NCBI RefSeq assembly: GCF_014596575.1 | Contig: NZ_NASZ01000007.1 | Coordinates: 62,001 to 126,000 of the forward strand | Reading direction: 5' to 3' | DNA from: Flavobacterium pokkalii | GTDB lineage: Bacteria; Bacteroidota; Bacteroidia; Flavobacteriales; Flavobacteriaceae | Length of the DNA stretch: 64,000 nucleotides | Shown: positions 44,720 through 54,857 of the stretch, piece by piece | Position numbering within the stretch: the stretch's first letter is position 1 | Layout of the letters: the number at the start of each line of letters is the position of its first letter | Position numbers and translations under genes: made by a program | The notes under the pieces: model-generated | The model's input: the letters and a program-made list of their open reading frames with translations, nothing else | Told to the model about the DNA's origin: nothing | The model's database searches: none

Positions 44720-45034
44720 TTAAGGTAAATAAAAAACTTCTTTAAGTGAAACACTCACCGGTGAATTGTCCGGATTAGCATCCATAATGTCTCCCATAAA
44801 TTGCCACCATTTTTGCATCACCGGATGTTTCGGAAGCTCGTCTAAACGACTTGGATCTTCGGTTTTCAAAACACCAAAAAGGGCATGTGTATCTTCGTCA
44901 AAAAAAATAGAGTAATCTTCTACTCCAACGCTCTTTAACAAATCGGCTAATTCAGGCCACAATTCATCATGTCTTTTTTGGTACTCCTGCACCTGACCCT
45001 GATGTAATTGCATTTTAAAAGCAACTTTTTTCAT
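44720..45034 (-). CDS. rhaM: L-rhamnose mutarotase
   Basis: A 104-residue protein of the RhaM family, typical in length. Key features are the N-terminal strand MKKVAFKMQLHQGQVQEY, the RHDELWPEL segment with conserved His and Trp, YSIFFDEDTHALF and MQKWWQFMGDIM. It interconverts alpha and beta anomers of L-rhamnose. It follows rhaD by 180 bases, with a terminator-like hairpin in the gap, and precedes rhaI. Confidence 0.93.
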   Translation of the reverse strand: MKKVAFKMQLHQGQVQEYQKRHDELWPELADLLKSVGVEDYSIFFDEDTHALFGVLKTEDPSRLDELPKHPVMQKWWQFMGDIMDANPDNSPVSVSLKEVFYLP

Positions 45035-45155
45035 AAATTATGGTGATTTTAAGCAGCAAACATTAAAAACGACTGCCGCCAAGTGGTTTTATAAAGAAAA
45101 ACTTTTTTAAAAAGAGATAAAAAAAACAAAGATGTTGTTTAAAGATTAAGAAAAA

Positions 45156-45185
45156 TCTAACGCCCGAAACGAATCGGACGTTAGA
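45156..45185 (-). terminator. Partial terminator between rhaD and rhaM
   Basis: TCTAACGCCCGA (45156-45167) and TCGGACGTTAGA (45174-45185) form a 12-bp stem with one mismatch. On the minus strand it is followed by TTTTTC. It could reduce expression of the downstream rhaM, rhaI and kinase genes relative to rhaT and rhaD. Confidence 0.7.
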
Positions 45186-45214
45186 TCAATCAATCTAAAA
45201 ACTAACATCTAAAA

Positions 45215-47350
45215 TTATCTATAAAAGCCCATAGCAACACCACCATCAACATTTAAGGCGTTTCCTGTAGATTTGCTTAACAAACCTCCAACGAAAGCAT
45301 AACATGCATTAGCGATATCGTCTGGCAATATAATCTCGTTTAATAAAGTACGCTTAGCGTAGTAAGCTGGCAATTCAGCTACAGTAATTCCGTAAGCTTT
45401 AGCACGTCCTTCAGCCCATCCACCTGACCAAATGTTTGAATCAGAGATTACAGCATCAGGATTTACAGTATTCACACGGATTTTATCAGCTCCTAATTCA
45501 GCAGCCATCAAACGAGTCAAGTGAGCCTGAGCCGCTTTAGCAGATCCATAACCAGGATTGTTTGGTCCAGCAACAACAGCATTTTTAGAAACGATGTTTA
45601 CGATATCTCCACCAAAACCTTGCTTACGCATTACTTCGATTCCAGCCTTAGAAACAATAAATTGTCCTTTTACCAAGATATCGTATAATCTGTCCCACTC
45701 CTCTAATGAGTGCTCAGCAATTGATTTGGAAATACTAATACCAGCATTATTTACTACAATATCAACACCTCCAAAAGCTAAACAAGCCGCATCTAAAGCT
45801 AAAGCCGTACTAGCATCATCCGTTACGTTCAATAAAGTACTTGAAACTGCATCTCTACCGAAAGTTTTAGTAAAATCAGCAGTTGCTCCTTGTAAACGCT
45901 CTTCGTTAATATCATTGATAACTACACAAGCACCTTCTTCAGCAAATTTCTTAGCGATAGCCTTACCAATACCACCGGCAGAACCAGTAATTAAAGCAAC
46001 TCTTCCAGATAATGCTTTTGGTTTTGGCATACGTTGTAATTTAGCTTCTTCTAATAACCAATACTCGATATCAAAAGCTTCCTGGTGAGGTAATGAAGTA
46101 TATTCAGAAACTGCTTCAGCACCTTTCATTACGTTAACTGCATTGATATAATATTCAGAAGCCAAACGAGCCATTGTTTTATCTTTTGCAAAAGTAAACA
46201 TACCTACACCTGGGTATAAAATAACAACCGGGTTTGGATCACGCATTGCTGGTGAGTTTGATTTTTTACAAGCATCGTAATAATCAGAGTACATTTGACG
46301 GTAAGCTTCAAAAGCAGGAGTTAACTTCGCTTTGATGGCATCAACATCTGATAAATCTTCGTTTGGAGCTAATTCAATTACAAGAGGACTGATTTTAGTT
46401 CTCAAGAAGTGATCCGGGCAAGAAGTTCCAAGAGGAGCTAATTTCTCTAAATCATTTGAGTTGATGAATTCTAAAACTCTGGCGTCATCAGTGTAGTGAC
46501 CAATCATTTTACGTTCTGAAGAACAGAAACCTCTCAAGATTGGAGCTACTTTTGCAGCCTGAACTTTACGTGCTTCAGCATCTAAACTTTCGATTTTTTG
46601 ACCTCCAAAAACAGGACGAGTTTTTCCGTAGTTAGACTCTAAATATTCAGCACATTTTTCAATTACTTCAAGAGTGTTTACATAACTTTCGTAAGCTGTA
46701 TCTCCCCAAGTAAATAAACCGTGAGAACCTAACATGATTCCACGTAATTTTTTTCCGTTTTTCTCAGCTTCTTCTAAACAAGCTCTCAATTGAAGCCCTA
46801 AGTCGAAACCTGGACGTTGCCATCCAACCCATCCAATTTCACCGTTGAATAATTCTTCCGTGATTTTTGCACCGTCTTTTGCAGCAGCAATTGCAATAGC
46901 AGCATCCGGGTGTAAGTGATCAATATGAGCAAATGGTAAGAAACCGTGTAATGGCGTATCGATAGAAGGCGCTTTAGACGCTAAATCAAAGATACAGTGG
47001 TTGAATAATTCTACCATTTCATCTTCGAATTCGATTCCTCTGTACACATTTTCTAAGTTGCGTAATCTTTCTAAGTAAAGCGCAGCACAACCTGATTTTG
47101 TTAATGTTCCAATGTCACCACCAGAACCTTTAATCCACATTACCTCAGTAGCAGCTCCAGTTAATGGATCTTTATCGGTAATTTTTACAGATGTGTTTCC
47201 TCCCCCATAGTTCGTTAATCTCAAATCTGCTCCTAATAAATTAGAGCGATAAATAAATAGTGCTACTTCGTCCCCTGCTAATTCAGCAGCCTTAGCATCA
47301 TCCCAAAGGTAACTTACGTGTTTAAAAGTCATTGAATTTGTATTTGACAT
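45215..47350 (-). CDS. rhaD: Bifunctional L-rhamnulose-1-phosphate aldolase / L-lactaldehyde dehydrogenase
   Basis: A 711-residue fusion. Residues about 20-330 are a class II aldolase/adducin domain (TPLHGFLPFAHIDHLHPDA metal-binding histidines, GSHGLFTWGD). Residues about 430-711 are a short-chain dehydrogenase with VALITGSAGGIGKAIAK, NNAGISISK and YGSAKAAQ. The aldolase splits rhamnulose-1-phosphate into DHAP and L-lactaldehyde; the dehydrogenase domain then oxidises the aldehyde to L-lactate. That product fits the downstream lutABC. The fusion is a known form in Bacteroidota and other bacteria. Gap to rhaT is 31 bases. Confidence 0.93.
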   Translation of the reverse strand: MSNTNSMTFKHVSYLWDDAKAAELAGDEVALFIYRSNLLGADLRLTNYGGGNTSVKITDKDPLTGAATEVMWIKGSGGDIGTLTKSGCAALYLERLRNLENVYRGIEFEDEMVELFNHCIFDLASKAPSIDTPLHGFLPFAHIDHLHPDAAIAIAAAKDGAKITEELFNGEIGWVGWQRPGFDLGLQLRACLEEAEKNGKKLRGIMLGSHGLFTWGDTAYESYVNTLEVIEKCAEYLESNYGKTRPVFGGQKIESLDAEARKVQAAKVAPILRGFCSSERKMIGHYTDDARVLEFINSNDLEKLAPLGTSCPDHFLRTKISPLVIELAPNEDLSDVDAIKAKLTPAFEAYRQMYSDYYDACKKSNSPAMRDPNPVVILYPGVGMFTFAKDKTMARLASEYYINAVNVMKGAEAVSEYTSLPHQEAFDIEYWLLEEAKLQRMPKPKALSGRVALITGSAGGIGKAIAKKFAEEGACVVINDINEERLQGATADFTKTFGRDAVSSTLLNVTDDASTALALDAACLAFGGVDIVVNNAGISISKSIAEHSLEEWDRLYDILVKGQFIVSKAGIEVMRKQGFGGDIVNIVSKNAVVAGPNNPGYGSAKAAQAHLTRLMAAELGADKIRVNTVNPDAVISDSNIWSGGWAEGRAKAYGITVAELPAYYAKRTLLNEIILPDDIANACYAFVGGLLSKSTGNALNVDGGVAMGFYR

Positions 47351-47381
47351 TGTTTATATAATTTTAAATGTTATTCTATTA

Positions 47382-48431
47382 TTAAATTGAGTTTCCAAAA
47401 CCAACCAAAACGATTGATAAAAACATCAAAGCAATTCCGAAAAAGAAAACTTTATATGTTTTATCAGAAACTCCTTTCCATTCTTTTAAATAAAATCCCC
47501 AGAAATTAGCGGTCAAAATAATAGTTGACATGTGTAAAATCCAAGAACTTGCTCCGTTTCCTAACTTACTTTCTCCCATTCCGTAGAAGAAAAATTGTAA
47601 AAACCACATAGTTCCGGCAATACCAGAAAATAAAACATTTTTAGCAATAGGAGTATTTTTATTCGTGTAATCTCCAAATGTTTTATTTTTAAAGTTTAAG
47701 TACATACACCATATAAAATTGATGGTCAATCCACCCCAAAGTATCACGATATAAGTCACATTATTTTGAAACAAAGGATTAAAACCCTGAGCAACAGCTT
47801 CATCAGCCATTGGTTTCCCTGCTTCAATTCCGAAATTGAAGAAAGAACTTAAAATACCAGAAATAATTGCGATGATAAGACCTTTTACTAAGTTAAAGTC
47901 TTTATCCTTATCTTCATGACCTACTGCAAAATCTTTTTCTTTAAGCATCCCTGCTTTTCCTAAAAAAGCAATACCTATTATGCAAACCAAAACTCCAAAC
48001 AAAACCATTTGGCCTCCCGTATTATGTAACATGTCGGTAAAAGAAACTTTGCCTTCTGTTGGATAAAAATTATAATAAATAGAAGGAACTAACGCCCCGA
48101 AAGCCGAGCAAAAACCTAAAGTTATGGAATTTCCTAAAGACATTCCTAAATAACGAACTCCTAATCCGTAAGTCAATCCTCCAATTCCCCAAATCAATCC
48201 CATAGTATAGGTAACCGTTTTGATTGATGAATCTGTATTACTGATAATGTCGGCAAAACCCGGAATAGTTAAATAAGCTGCGATTGGCGGTACAATTAAC
48301 CATGAAAAAAATCCTCCTATAATCCAGTAGCTTTCCCAAGCCCAACCTTTGACCTTTTTAAAAGGCATATAAAAACTTCCGGAAGAAAAACCTCCAATTG
48401 AGTGAAAAAGAATACCAAGAATTGATTCCAT
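47382..48431 (-). CDS. rhaT: L-rhamnose-proton symporter
   Basis: A 349-residue inner-membrane protein with about ten hydrophobic helices, as in RhaT. The N-terminal segment SILGILFHSIGGFSSGSFYMP and the block YLGMSLGNSITLGFCSAFGALVP are typical of the family. It starts the rha operon. A repeat TCCTGTA/TCCTTGTA with CTGTACAG lies 70-88 bases upstream of its start. Substrate is assigned by family and neighbours. Confidence 0.93.
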   Translation of the reverse strand: MESILGILFHSIGGFSSGSFYMPFKKVKGWAWESYWIIGGFFSWLIVPPIAAYLTIPGFADIISNTDSSIKTVTYTMGLIWGIGGLTYGLGVRYLGMSLGNSITLGFCSAFGALVPSIYYNFYPTEGKVSFTDMLHNTGGQMVLFGVLVCIIGIAFLGKAGMLKEKDFAVGHEDKDKDFNLVKGLIIAIISGILSSFFNFGIEAGKPMADEAVAQGFNPLFQNNVTYIVILWGGLTINFIWCMYLNFKNKTFGDYTNKNTPIAKNVLFSGIAGTMWFLQFFFYGMGESKLGNGASSWILHMSTIILTANFWGFYLKEWKGVSDKTYKVFFFGIALMFLSIVLVGFGNSI

Positions 48432-48906
48432 AAATAATGTTTAAGTTTTAAGGTTAATTAATAGATAATGTAAAATAAAATAAAAGGAAATTGATAACTG
48501 TCCTGTACAGTCCTTGTATTAACAAATTTTATGAAGATTTTAAACATTTATGACAGATTTTGCAATATTTGTTAGAAATTCATTAGAATAAAATTTAAAA
48601 AAAGTTAATCTTTCAGACCAAATCCAACCAAAACCAGAAGCATCTACTTCATAAAAAAATTATACAACGGATCAAAACCCTCAACACACAAACGACAACA
48701 ACAATCACTTTCTAAACAGTTTTGTAATGAAATTTTCAACAAAACCTTCACATCCTATTGTTTTTCAAACTGAAAATCATTAAATTAGAAGTCAATTCTT
48801 TTCCTGTTTTTTGTAAACAGCATAAAAAATATACTTATCGAAGTATCTGAAAATCTTTTTTTCAAATACTAAAAACCATAAATAATACCATTAAAAAAGT
48901 GAATTT
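48432..48906. promoter_or_regulatory. Divergent promoter region of rhaT and nqrA
   Basis: This 475-bp gap has no gene. Near rhaT it holds the repeat pair described separately (48501-48518). Near nqrA it holds the dyad ATACTT-ATCG-AAGTAT (48831-48846). I could not place convincing -7/-33 pairs for either gene. Confidence 0.45.
48501..48518 (-). promoter_or_regulatory. Candidate operator upstream of rhaT
   Basis: TCCTGTA (48501) and TCCTTGTA (48511) start 10 bases apart, and CTGTACAG (48503-48510) is a perfect palindrome. A very similar 10-base-spaced pair lies upstream of the GH28 gene. A GntR regulator encoded nearby is a candidate for binding. Confidence 0.45.
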
Positions 48907-50262
48907 ATGAGTGAATATATTAAAATAAAACAGGGATTGAATCTTCAATTAATGGGTGAAGCTACTAAGAATGTGGTAATGATACCTATTCCTGAAACAT
49001 TTGCCATAAAGCCGGATGATTTTATAAGTCTCAGCCCCAAACTTCTCGTGAAAGAAGGCGAAACACTTCTCTCCGGAAGCCCTTTATTTTATGACAAAAA
49101 CAATGAAAAAGTTCAAATCAGTTCACCGGTAAGCGGGGAAGTCATAGAAATTCGACGTGGCAACAAAAGAGCAATTACAGAAATCCGAATACTGGCTGAC
49201 CGGACTATCAAGTACCTTCAATTTGAAAAATCAAATCCTAATCTGTTAAACAAAGATGCAATTATCGAAAAATTATTGCTAAGTGGAATTTGGCCTTTCA
49301 TTCGTCAGCGTCCTTACGGAATTATCGCTAATCCTACCGACGTTCCAAAATCTATATTTATATCAGCATTCGATACCAATCCTCTGGCTCCTGATTATGA
49401 TTTTATACTCGCAAATCAGAAAATCAATTTTCAAACCGGACTGGATGCACTTAATAAATTAACCTCCGGAAAAATACATTTGAATATCAAAGCCAATGCA
49501 ACTATTAGCACAACCTTTATTCAGGCACAAAATGTACAAATCAACAAAATTGCAGGACCGCATCCTGCCGGAAATATTGGAACTCAAATTCATCATATTG
49601 ACCCCATAAATAAAGGAGATATTGTATGGTATATCAATCCACAGGATGTAATAATCATCGGTAAATTGTTTAATGACGGAATATTTGACGCACACAGAAC
49701 CATAGCGGTTACAGGTTCACAAATTAAAAATCCGAAGTATTATTCGATACCTATAGGCACAGCCATAAAAAACCTTATTAATGATGCCGGTTTAAAAAAT
49801 GGAGAAAACAGAATTATCAGCGGTTCGGTTTTATCCGGCTATCAAATACCCGATAATGGCTATTTGGGTTTTTATGATTCGCAAATAACCGTTATTCCCG
49901 AAGGAAATCATTTTGAATTTATGGGCTGGCTGGCACCCGGATTTAATAAATTTAGTATTTCCCGAACCTTTTTTTCCTGGTTAACACCTGATAAAAAACA
50001 CCTACTTACAACCAATACTCATGGTGAAGAGCGTCCATTTGTTATGACAGGACAATATGAAAAAGTTTTCCCTATGGATATTTATCCGGTCCAACTCTTA
50101 AAATCAATTTTGATTGAAGATATAGACATGATGGAAAAACTGGGAATTTATGAAGTAGTTGAAGAAGATTTTGCTTTATGCGAATTGGTATGTACCTCAA
50201 AAATAAAATCACAGGAAATTATTCGGCAGGGACTTGCAATGATGCGTAAAGAGTTTGGTTAA
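48907..50262 (+). CDS. nqrA: Na+-translocating NADH-quinone reductase subunit A
   Basis: A 451-residue NqrA. N-terminal KIKQGLNLQLMGEATKN and the block GPHPAGNIGTQIHHIDPI are characteristic. It is the first gene of a complete nqrABCDEF set with apbE after it. The complex oxidises NADH, reduces quinone and pumps Na+ across the inner membrane. NqrA is a peripheral cytoplasmic subunit involved in quinone interaction. The next gene begins 54 bases later. Confidence 0.95.
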   Translation: MSEYIKIKQGLNLQLMGEATKNVVMIPIPETFAIKPDDFISLSPKLLVKEGETLLSGSPLFYDKNNEKVQISSPVSGEVIEIRRGNKRAITEIRILADRTIKYLQFEKSNPNLLNKDAIIEKLLLSGIWPFIRQRPYGIIANPTDVPKSIFISAFDTNPLAPDYDFILANQKINFQTGLDALNKLTSGKIHLNIKANATISTTFIQAQNVQINKIAGPHPAGNIGTQIHHIDPINKGDIVWYINPQDVIIIGKLFNDGIFDAHRTIAVTGSQIKNPKYYSIPIGTAIKNLINDAGLKNGENRIISGSVLSGYQIPDNGYLGFYDSQITVIPEGNHFEFMGWLAPGFNKFSISRTFFSWLTPDKKHLLTTNTHGEERPFVMTGQYEKVFPMDIYPVQLLKSILIEDIDMMEKLGIYEVVEEDFALCELVCTSKIKSQEIIRQGLAMMRKEFG

Positions 50263-50316
50263 TTCACGCTGGCATTTCCCGTCAAATAGCTGCTTTTTGT
50301 TCATCCTTTAAAATTA

Positions 50317-51504
50317 TTGAATTTGAAACCACTACGAAAATTACTGGACAACCTTAAACCTAATTTTGAAAAAGGCGGAAAACTGGAACGATTGTATCCG
50401 GCATTTGATGCCTTTGAAACCTTTCTGTTTGTTCCTAATCATACAACCAAAAGCAAAGGAACACATGTAAGAGATGCTATCGACTTGAAACGCACCATGA
50501 TTTTAGTCGTTCTTTGTCTTGTCCCTTGTTTATTATTCGGAATGTGGAATGTAGGCTACCAGCATTATCAGGCTTTAGGTATTTCAAATAATACGATGAC
50601 TGACAATTTCATCTTTGGTCTCAGTAAAGTGCTACCGCTTATTATTGTTTCTTATGGAGCCGGTTTAACCACCGAATTTATATTTGCTATTATTAGAAAA
50701 CACACCATTAATGAAGGCTTTTTAGTCACCGGAATGTTAATTCCACTCACAATGCCTGTTGATGTCCCCTTGTGGATGCTGGCAGTTGCAACCATTTTTG
50801 CAGTCATCATCGGGAAAGAAGTATTTGGAGGAACAGGTATGAATATTTTAAATCCGGCACTTACAGCCAGAGCATTCCTTTTTTTTGCATATCCAACCAA
50901 AATGTCCGGAAATGAAGTATGGATTAATACTGAAACCGAAAAAGGACAAACCTTGGTGGATGCTTATAGTGGTGCCACAGCTCTGGGAGAAGCTGCCGCA
51001 GGTCATGCCAACAAAATTCCTGATATAACAGAATCTTTCATTGGTATTATTCCGGGATCTGTCGGTGAAACATCTACCCTTGCCTGTTTAATTGGAGCTG
51101 CTATTTTATTATACACAGGAATTGGCAGCTGGCGCATCATGAGTTCAGTATTTATTGGCGGATTTTTAATGGCACTCATTTTTAATCTGTTTGGGTTAAA
51201 TACCCTAATGCAAATCACTCCTTTGCATCATTTAACTTTAGGAGGTTTTGCCTTTGGTGCTGTTTTTATGGCAACCGATCCTGTAAGTGCCGCACAAACG
51301 AATACCGGAAAATACATCTATGGTTTTTTAATTGGAATGCTGGCCATATTGTTTCGGGTTTTTAACCCTGCTTATCCTGAAGGAATGATGCTTGCTATTT
51401 TATTTATGAATGTGATGGCTCCTTTAATCGACCATTATGTAGTAGCTGCAAATATTAATCGAAGACTAAAAAGAGTAAAACCAATACAAAATCGAAATGA
51501 ATAA
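50317..51504 (+). CDS. nqrB: Na+-translocating NADH-quinone reductase subunit B
   Basis: A 395-residue membrane subunit with about ten helices. The covalent FMN site threonine is expected within YSGATALGEA. FGGTGMNILNPALTARAF and ATDPVSAAQTNTGKYIYGF are family hallmarks. It carries Na+ translocation and electron transfer with NqrD and NqrE. It overlaps nqrC by 8 bases. Confidence 0.95.
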   Translation: MNLKPLRKLLDNLKPNFEKGGKLERLYPAFDAFETFLFVPNHTTKSKGTHVRDAIDLKRTMILVVLCLVPCLLFGMWNVGYQHYQALGISNNTMTDNFIFGLSKVLPLIIVSYGAGLTTEFIFAIIRKHTINEGFLVTGMLIPLTMPVDVPLWMLAVATIFAVIIGKEVFGGTGMNILNPALTARAFLFFAYPTKMSGNEVWINTETEKGQTLVDAYSGATALGEAAAGHANKIPDITESFIGIIPGSVGETSTLACLIGAAILLYTGIGSWRIMSSVFIGGFLMALIFNLFGLNTLMQITPLHHLTLGGFAFGAVFMATDPVSAAQTNTGKYIYGFLIGMLAILFRVFNPAYPEGMMLAILFMNVMAPLIDHYVVAANINRRLKRVKPIQNRNE

Positions 51505-52234
51505 GGACAGTAATAAAGCTACGTTTCTATTTTCCTCCATTATGGTAGTGGTGGTTGCCGTTATGCTATCGGTAACTTCGATAAGTCTTGCTCCCTACCA
51601 GTCAAAAAACAGCAGAATAGAAAAAATGAAAAACATTTTAAGTAGCGTTTCGATAATAACGGAAACTGCTGATACAGAACGCCAATTTGAAAAATCTATC
51701 AGCCAGCAAATTGTTTTAAACAACAAAGGAGAAGAAGCAACCGGAAAAATTACAGCTTTTGACATCGACCTGAAAAAAGAACTTGATAAAGCCAAAACAG
51801 CTAAAAAAGATGAACAATTATTTCCGCTCTTTATCTGTAACAAAGGCGGAAAAAACTTTTATATAATCCCGGTAAGAGGAAAAGGTTTATGGGGACCAAT
51901 TTGGGGCTATATTTCTCTGGAAAGTGATATGAATACTATTTACGGAGTAAGTTTTGGACACAAAGGCGAAACTCCGGGACTGGGTGCGGAAATTGAAACC
52001 ACTGAATTTCAACAACAATTTATTGGAAAAAAAATCTTTGACGAAGCAGGTAATTTTGTTTCTGTAAAAACCATTAAAGGAGGAGCTCCAAAGGGAGATT
52101 TACACGGTGTAGATGCCGTATCCGGCGCTACTATTACCAGTAACGGAGTTAATGAAATGTTTTACAGAACACTAAGCAATTACATCCCTTATTTTAAAAA
52201 AAATCAAACCATAACATTTACTAACCCTAAATAA
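51497..52234 (+). CDS. nqrC: Na+-translocating NADH-quinone reductase subunit C
   Basis: A 245-residue protein with one N-terminal membrane helix and a periplasmic FMN-binding domain. The covalent FMN attachment motif SGATITSNG is intact (Thr). GEVPGLG-type sequence appears as [10 protein letters not shown]. ApbE encoded downstream should attach the flavin. It overlaps nqrB by 8 bases. Confidence 0.95.
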   Translation: MNKDSNKATFLFSSIMVVVVAVMLSVTSISLAPYQSKNSRIEKMKNILSSVSIITETADTERQFEKSISQQIVLNNKGEEATGKITAFDIDLKKELDKAKTAKKDEQLFPLFICNKGGKNFYIIPVRGKGLWGPIWGYISLESDMNTIYGVSFGHKGETPGLGAEIETTEFQQQFIGKKIFDEAGNFVSVKTIKGGAPKGDLHGVDAVSGATITSNGVNEMFYRTLSNYIPYFKKNQTITFTNPK

Positions 52235-52241
52235 AAAGACG

Positions 52242-52922
52242 ATGAGCAAAGAAACAACTGCAGCTCCTGCAAAAGAAAAAATTCCAAAAGAGCCTTTGTT
52301 TTCCGCAAAAAACAAACGGCTTTTATATGACCCGCTCAATGACAACAATCCAATTACTGTACAAGTACTGGGAATTTGTTCGGCCTTGGCTGTTACGGTA
52401 AAAATGAAACCGGCTATAGTTATGGCTCTTGCTGTAATGGTCGTTTGTGCTTTTTCAAATCTTATTATTTCATTAATTCGAAATATCATTCCTAACCGCA
52501 TTCGGATTATTGTTCAACTTACCGTAGTTGCTGCTATGGTTATTATTGTTGATCAATTTTTAAAAGCCTTTGTGTTTGATGTAAGCAAACAATTGTCGGT
52601 TTTTGTTGGACTTATTATTACTAACTGTATCATTATGGGAAGATTAGAAGCTTTTGCAATGGCCAATAAACCCTGGCCTTCCTTTTTGGACGGAATTGGC
52701 AATGGCTTAGGTTACGGAATAATATTAGTCATAGTGTCAATTGTTAGAGAACTATTAGGTTCAGGAGCATTAATGGGATTTCAAATCATCCCTGAATCCT
52801 TGTATAAAATGGGCTATTTTAATAACAGCCTCATTATCATGCCGCCTATGGCATTAATCATTGTGGGCATTATTATCTGGATTCAGCGCAGCCGAAATCA
52901 AAAGTTAATAGAATCCAAATAG
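52242..52922 (+). CDS. nqrD: Na+-translocating NADH-quinone reductase subunit D
   Basis: A 226-residue membrane subunit with six helices. It has the typical [20 protein letters not shown] start and [14 protein letters not shown], with a conserved Cys for the membrane iron-sulfur site shared with NqrE. It lies 7 bases after nqrC. Confidence 0.95.
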   Translation: MSKETTAAPAKEKIPKEPLFSAKNKRLLYDPLNDNNPITVQVLGICSALAVTVKMKPAIVMALAVMVVCAFSNLIISLIRNIIPNRIRIIVQLTVVAAMVIIVDQFLKAFVFDVSKQLSVFVGLIITNCIIMGRLEAFAMANKPWPSFLDGIGNGLGYGIILVIVSIVRELLGSGALMGFQIIPESLYKMGYFNNSLIIMPPMALIIVGIIIWIQRSRNQKLIESK

Positions 52923-52955
52923 ACCGATTACAGTTATGATAAAAAAAAATGCACT

Positions 52956-53570
52956 ATGGAACATCTAAATATTTTTATAAAAGCCATTTTTATTGAGAAC
53001 ATGATTTTTGCCTATTTTCTGGGCATGTGTTCCTATCTGGCCATTTCAAAAACTGTAAAAAGCGCTATCGGCTTAGGACTGGCAGTAACATTTGTTTTAT
53101 CTATTTCAGTACCAACCTGTTATTTATTAGAAAAATACATTTTAAAAGCAGGCGCTTTGCAATGGTTGTCATCTGACCTTGCAGCCATTGATCTTAGTTT
53201 TTTAAGCTTCATTATGTTCATCGCAACCATTGCTTCTATAGTACAATTGGTAGAAATGATTATCGAAAAATATGCTCCGGCACTCTACTCTTCTTTAGGT
53301 ATATTTTTGCCTTTAATTGCGGTGAACTGTTCTATTTTGGGTGGTGCTTTATTTATGCAGGAAAGAGAATACGCTACTTTGGGAGAAGCCAGCGTTTTTG
53401 GTTTGGGTTCGGGTGTAGGATGGTTTTTGGCAATCGTAGCTTTATCCGCTATTCGGGAGAAACTGCGATATTCAAATGTTCCCGCACCTTTACGGGGGTT
53501 AGGCATCACTTTTATCTTAACAGGATTAATGGCAATTGCTTTTATGAGTTTTATGGGGATTTCATTATAA
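52956..53570 (+). CDS. nqrE: Na+-translocating NADH-quinone reductase subunit E
   Basis: A 204-residue membrane subunit with six helices. It shows [12 protein letters not shown] and [13 protein letters not shown], the latter two blocks carrying the cysteines shared with NqrD. The inverted pseudo-symmetry with NqrD is expected. It lies 33 bases after nqrD and 11 before nqrF. Confidence 0.95.
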   Translation: MEHLNIFIKAIFIENMIFAYFLGMCSYLAISKTVKSAIGLGLAVTFVLSISVPTCYLLEKYILKAGALQWLSSDLAAIDLSFLSFIMFIATIASIVQLVEMIIEKYAPALYSSLGIFLPLIAVNCSILGGALFMQEREYATLGEASVFGLGSGVGWFLAIVALSAIREKLRYSNVPAPLRGLGITFILTGLMAIAFMSFMGISL

Positions 53571-53581
53571 ATTGATAAAAA

Positions 53582-54847
53582 ATGATCATATTAAACATCA
53601 ATAGTACCACAATTATTTGCAGCGTAATTATATTTCTGCTGTTCAACTCACTGCTGGTGTATATCATTTTATATGCTAAGTCAAAACTAACTCCTTCCGG
53701 ACAAGTAAAAATAACTATTAACGGAAAAGACGAACTGGAAAGTGAAGCTGGTTCTTCGCTATTGGCAACTTTATCCAATAAAAAAATATTTTTACCCTCA
53801 GCCTGTGGTGGCGGGGGAACCTGCGGTATGTGCAGATGTCAGGTTGTTTCAGGTGGCGGGCAAATTCTACCTACCGAAACTCCATATTTTACGCGAAAAG
53901 AGCAACAATCCAACTGGCGATTGGGGTGTCAGGTCAAAGTAAAACAAGACATGAAGATTATTATTCCGGATAAAGTAATAGGGATTAAAAAATGGGAATG
54001 CGAAGTGGTTTCAAATAATAATGTAGCTACTTATATCAAGGAATTAGTCGTGAAACTACCCGAAGGTGAATTTTTGGATTTTGAGTCGGGTTCTTACATT
54101 CAAATAGATGTGCCGGTCTGTGAAATTAATTTTAAAAAAGACCTGCACCAAATTGATAATCAATTTCAAGAAGATTATGATAAATTCAATATCTGGGACT
54201 TAAAAATGATAAATAAAACACCTCTTTTCAGAGCCTACTCCATGGCCAATCATCCGGCTGAAGGCAATATTATCATGCTCAACATTCGCTTGGCAACTCC
54301 TCCCCTTGACCGAAGAGCAGGAGGTTTTATGAAAGTAAACCCCGGAATTAGCTCTTCTTATGTGTTTTCATTAAAACCGGGAGACAAAGTAAACATAGCC
54401 GGACCTTTTGGAGATTTTCATATCAAACCCACAAAAAAAGAAATGATTTATATAGGTGGAGGCGCCGGAATGGCTCCTTTGCGTTCCCATCTTTTTCATC
54501 TTTTTCACACCGAAAAAGAAAGAGAAAGAAAAGTAAGTTTTTGGTATGGAGGAAGGTCTTCCAAAGAAATTTTTTATACCAATCATTTTCTGGAAATTGA
54601 AAAAGAGTTCCCTAATTTTCAATATAACATCGCCCTTTCTGAACCACTTCCGGAAGACAACTGGACCGGATATACCGGTTTTATCCATAATGTTTTATTC
54701 GAAAATTATTTAAAAAATCATGAAGCCCCCGAAGATGTTGAATATTACATTTGCGGACCACCAATGATGACTGCTGCTGTTTTTAAAATGCTTGACGAAC
54801 TGGGGGTACCGCCTGAAAATATTGCTTTTGATGATTTTGGAGGATAA
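53582..54847 (+). CDS. nqrF: Na+-translocating NADH-quinone reductase subunit F
   Basis: A 421-residue NADH dehydrogenase subunit. It has an N-terminal membrane helix, a 2Fe-2S ferredoxin domain ([14 protein letters not shown] plus a Cys in LGCQVKVK), an FAD-binding domain with RAYSMANHP, and an NADH-binding domain with [12 protein letters not shown] and CGPPMM. Electrons from NADH enter the complex here. It lies 10 bases before apbE. Confidence 0.96.
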   Translation: MIILNINSTTIICSVIIFLLFNSLLVYIILYAKSKLTPSGQVKITINGKDELESEAGSSLLATLSNKKIFLPSACGGGGTCGMCRCQVVSGGGQILPTETPYFTRKEQQSNWRLGCQVKVKQDMKIIIPDKVIGIKKWECEVVSNNNVATYIKELVVKLPEGEFLDFESGSYIQIDVPVCEINFKKDLHQIDNQFQEDYDKFNIWDLKMINKTPLFRAYSMANHPAEGNIIMLNIRLATPPLDRRAGGFMKVNPGISSSYVFSLKPGDKVNIAGPFGDFHIKPTKKEMIYIGGGAGMAPLRSHLFHLFHTEKERERKVSFWYGGRSSKEIFYTNHFLEIEKEFPNFQYNIALSEPLPEDNWTGYTGFIHNVLFENYLKNHEAPEDVEYYICGPPMMTAAVFKMLDELGVPPENIAFDDFGG

Positions 54848-54857
54848 AAATAAGCCT

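Noticed and set aside
48831..48846. ATACTT-ATCG-AAGTAT dyad as an nqr operator
   Set aside because: Only six-base arms and no known regulator or second copy; mentioned in the gap entry but not called as a site.
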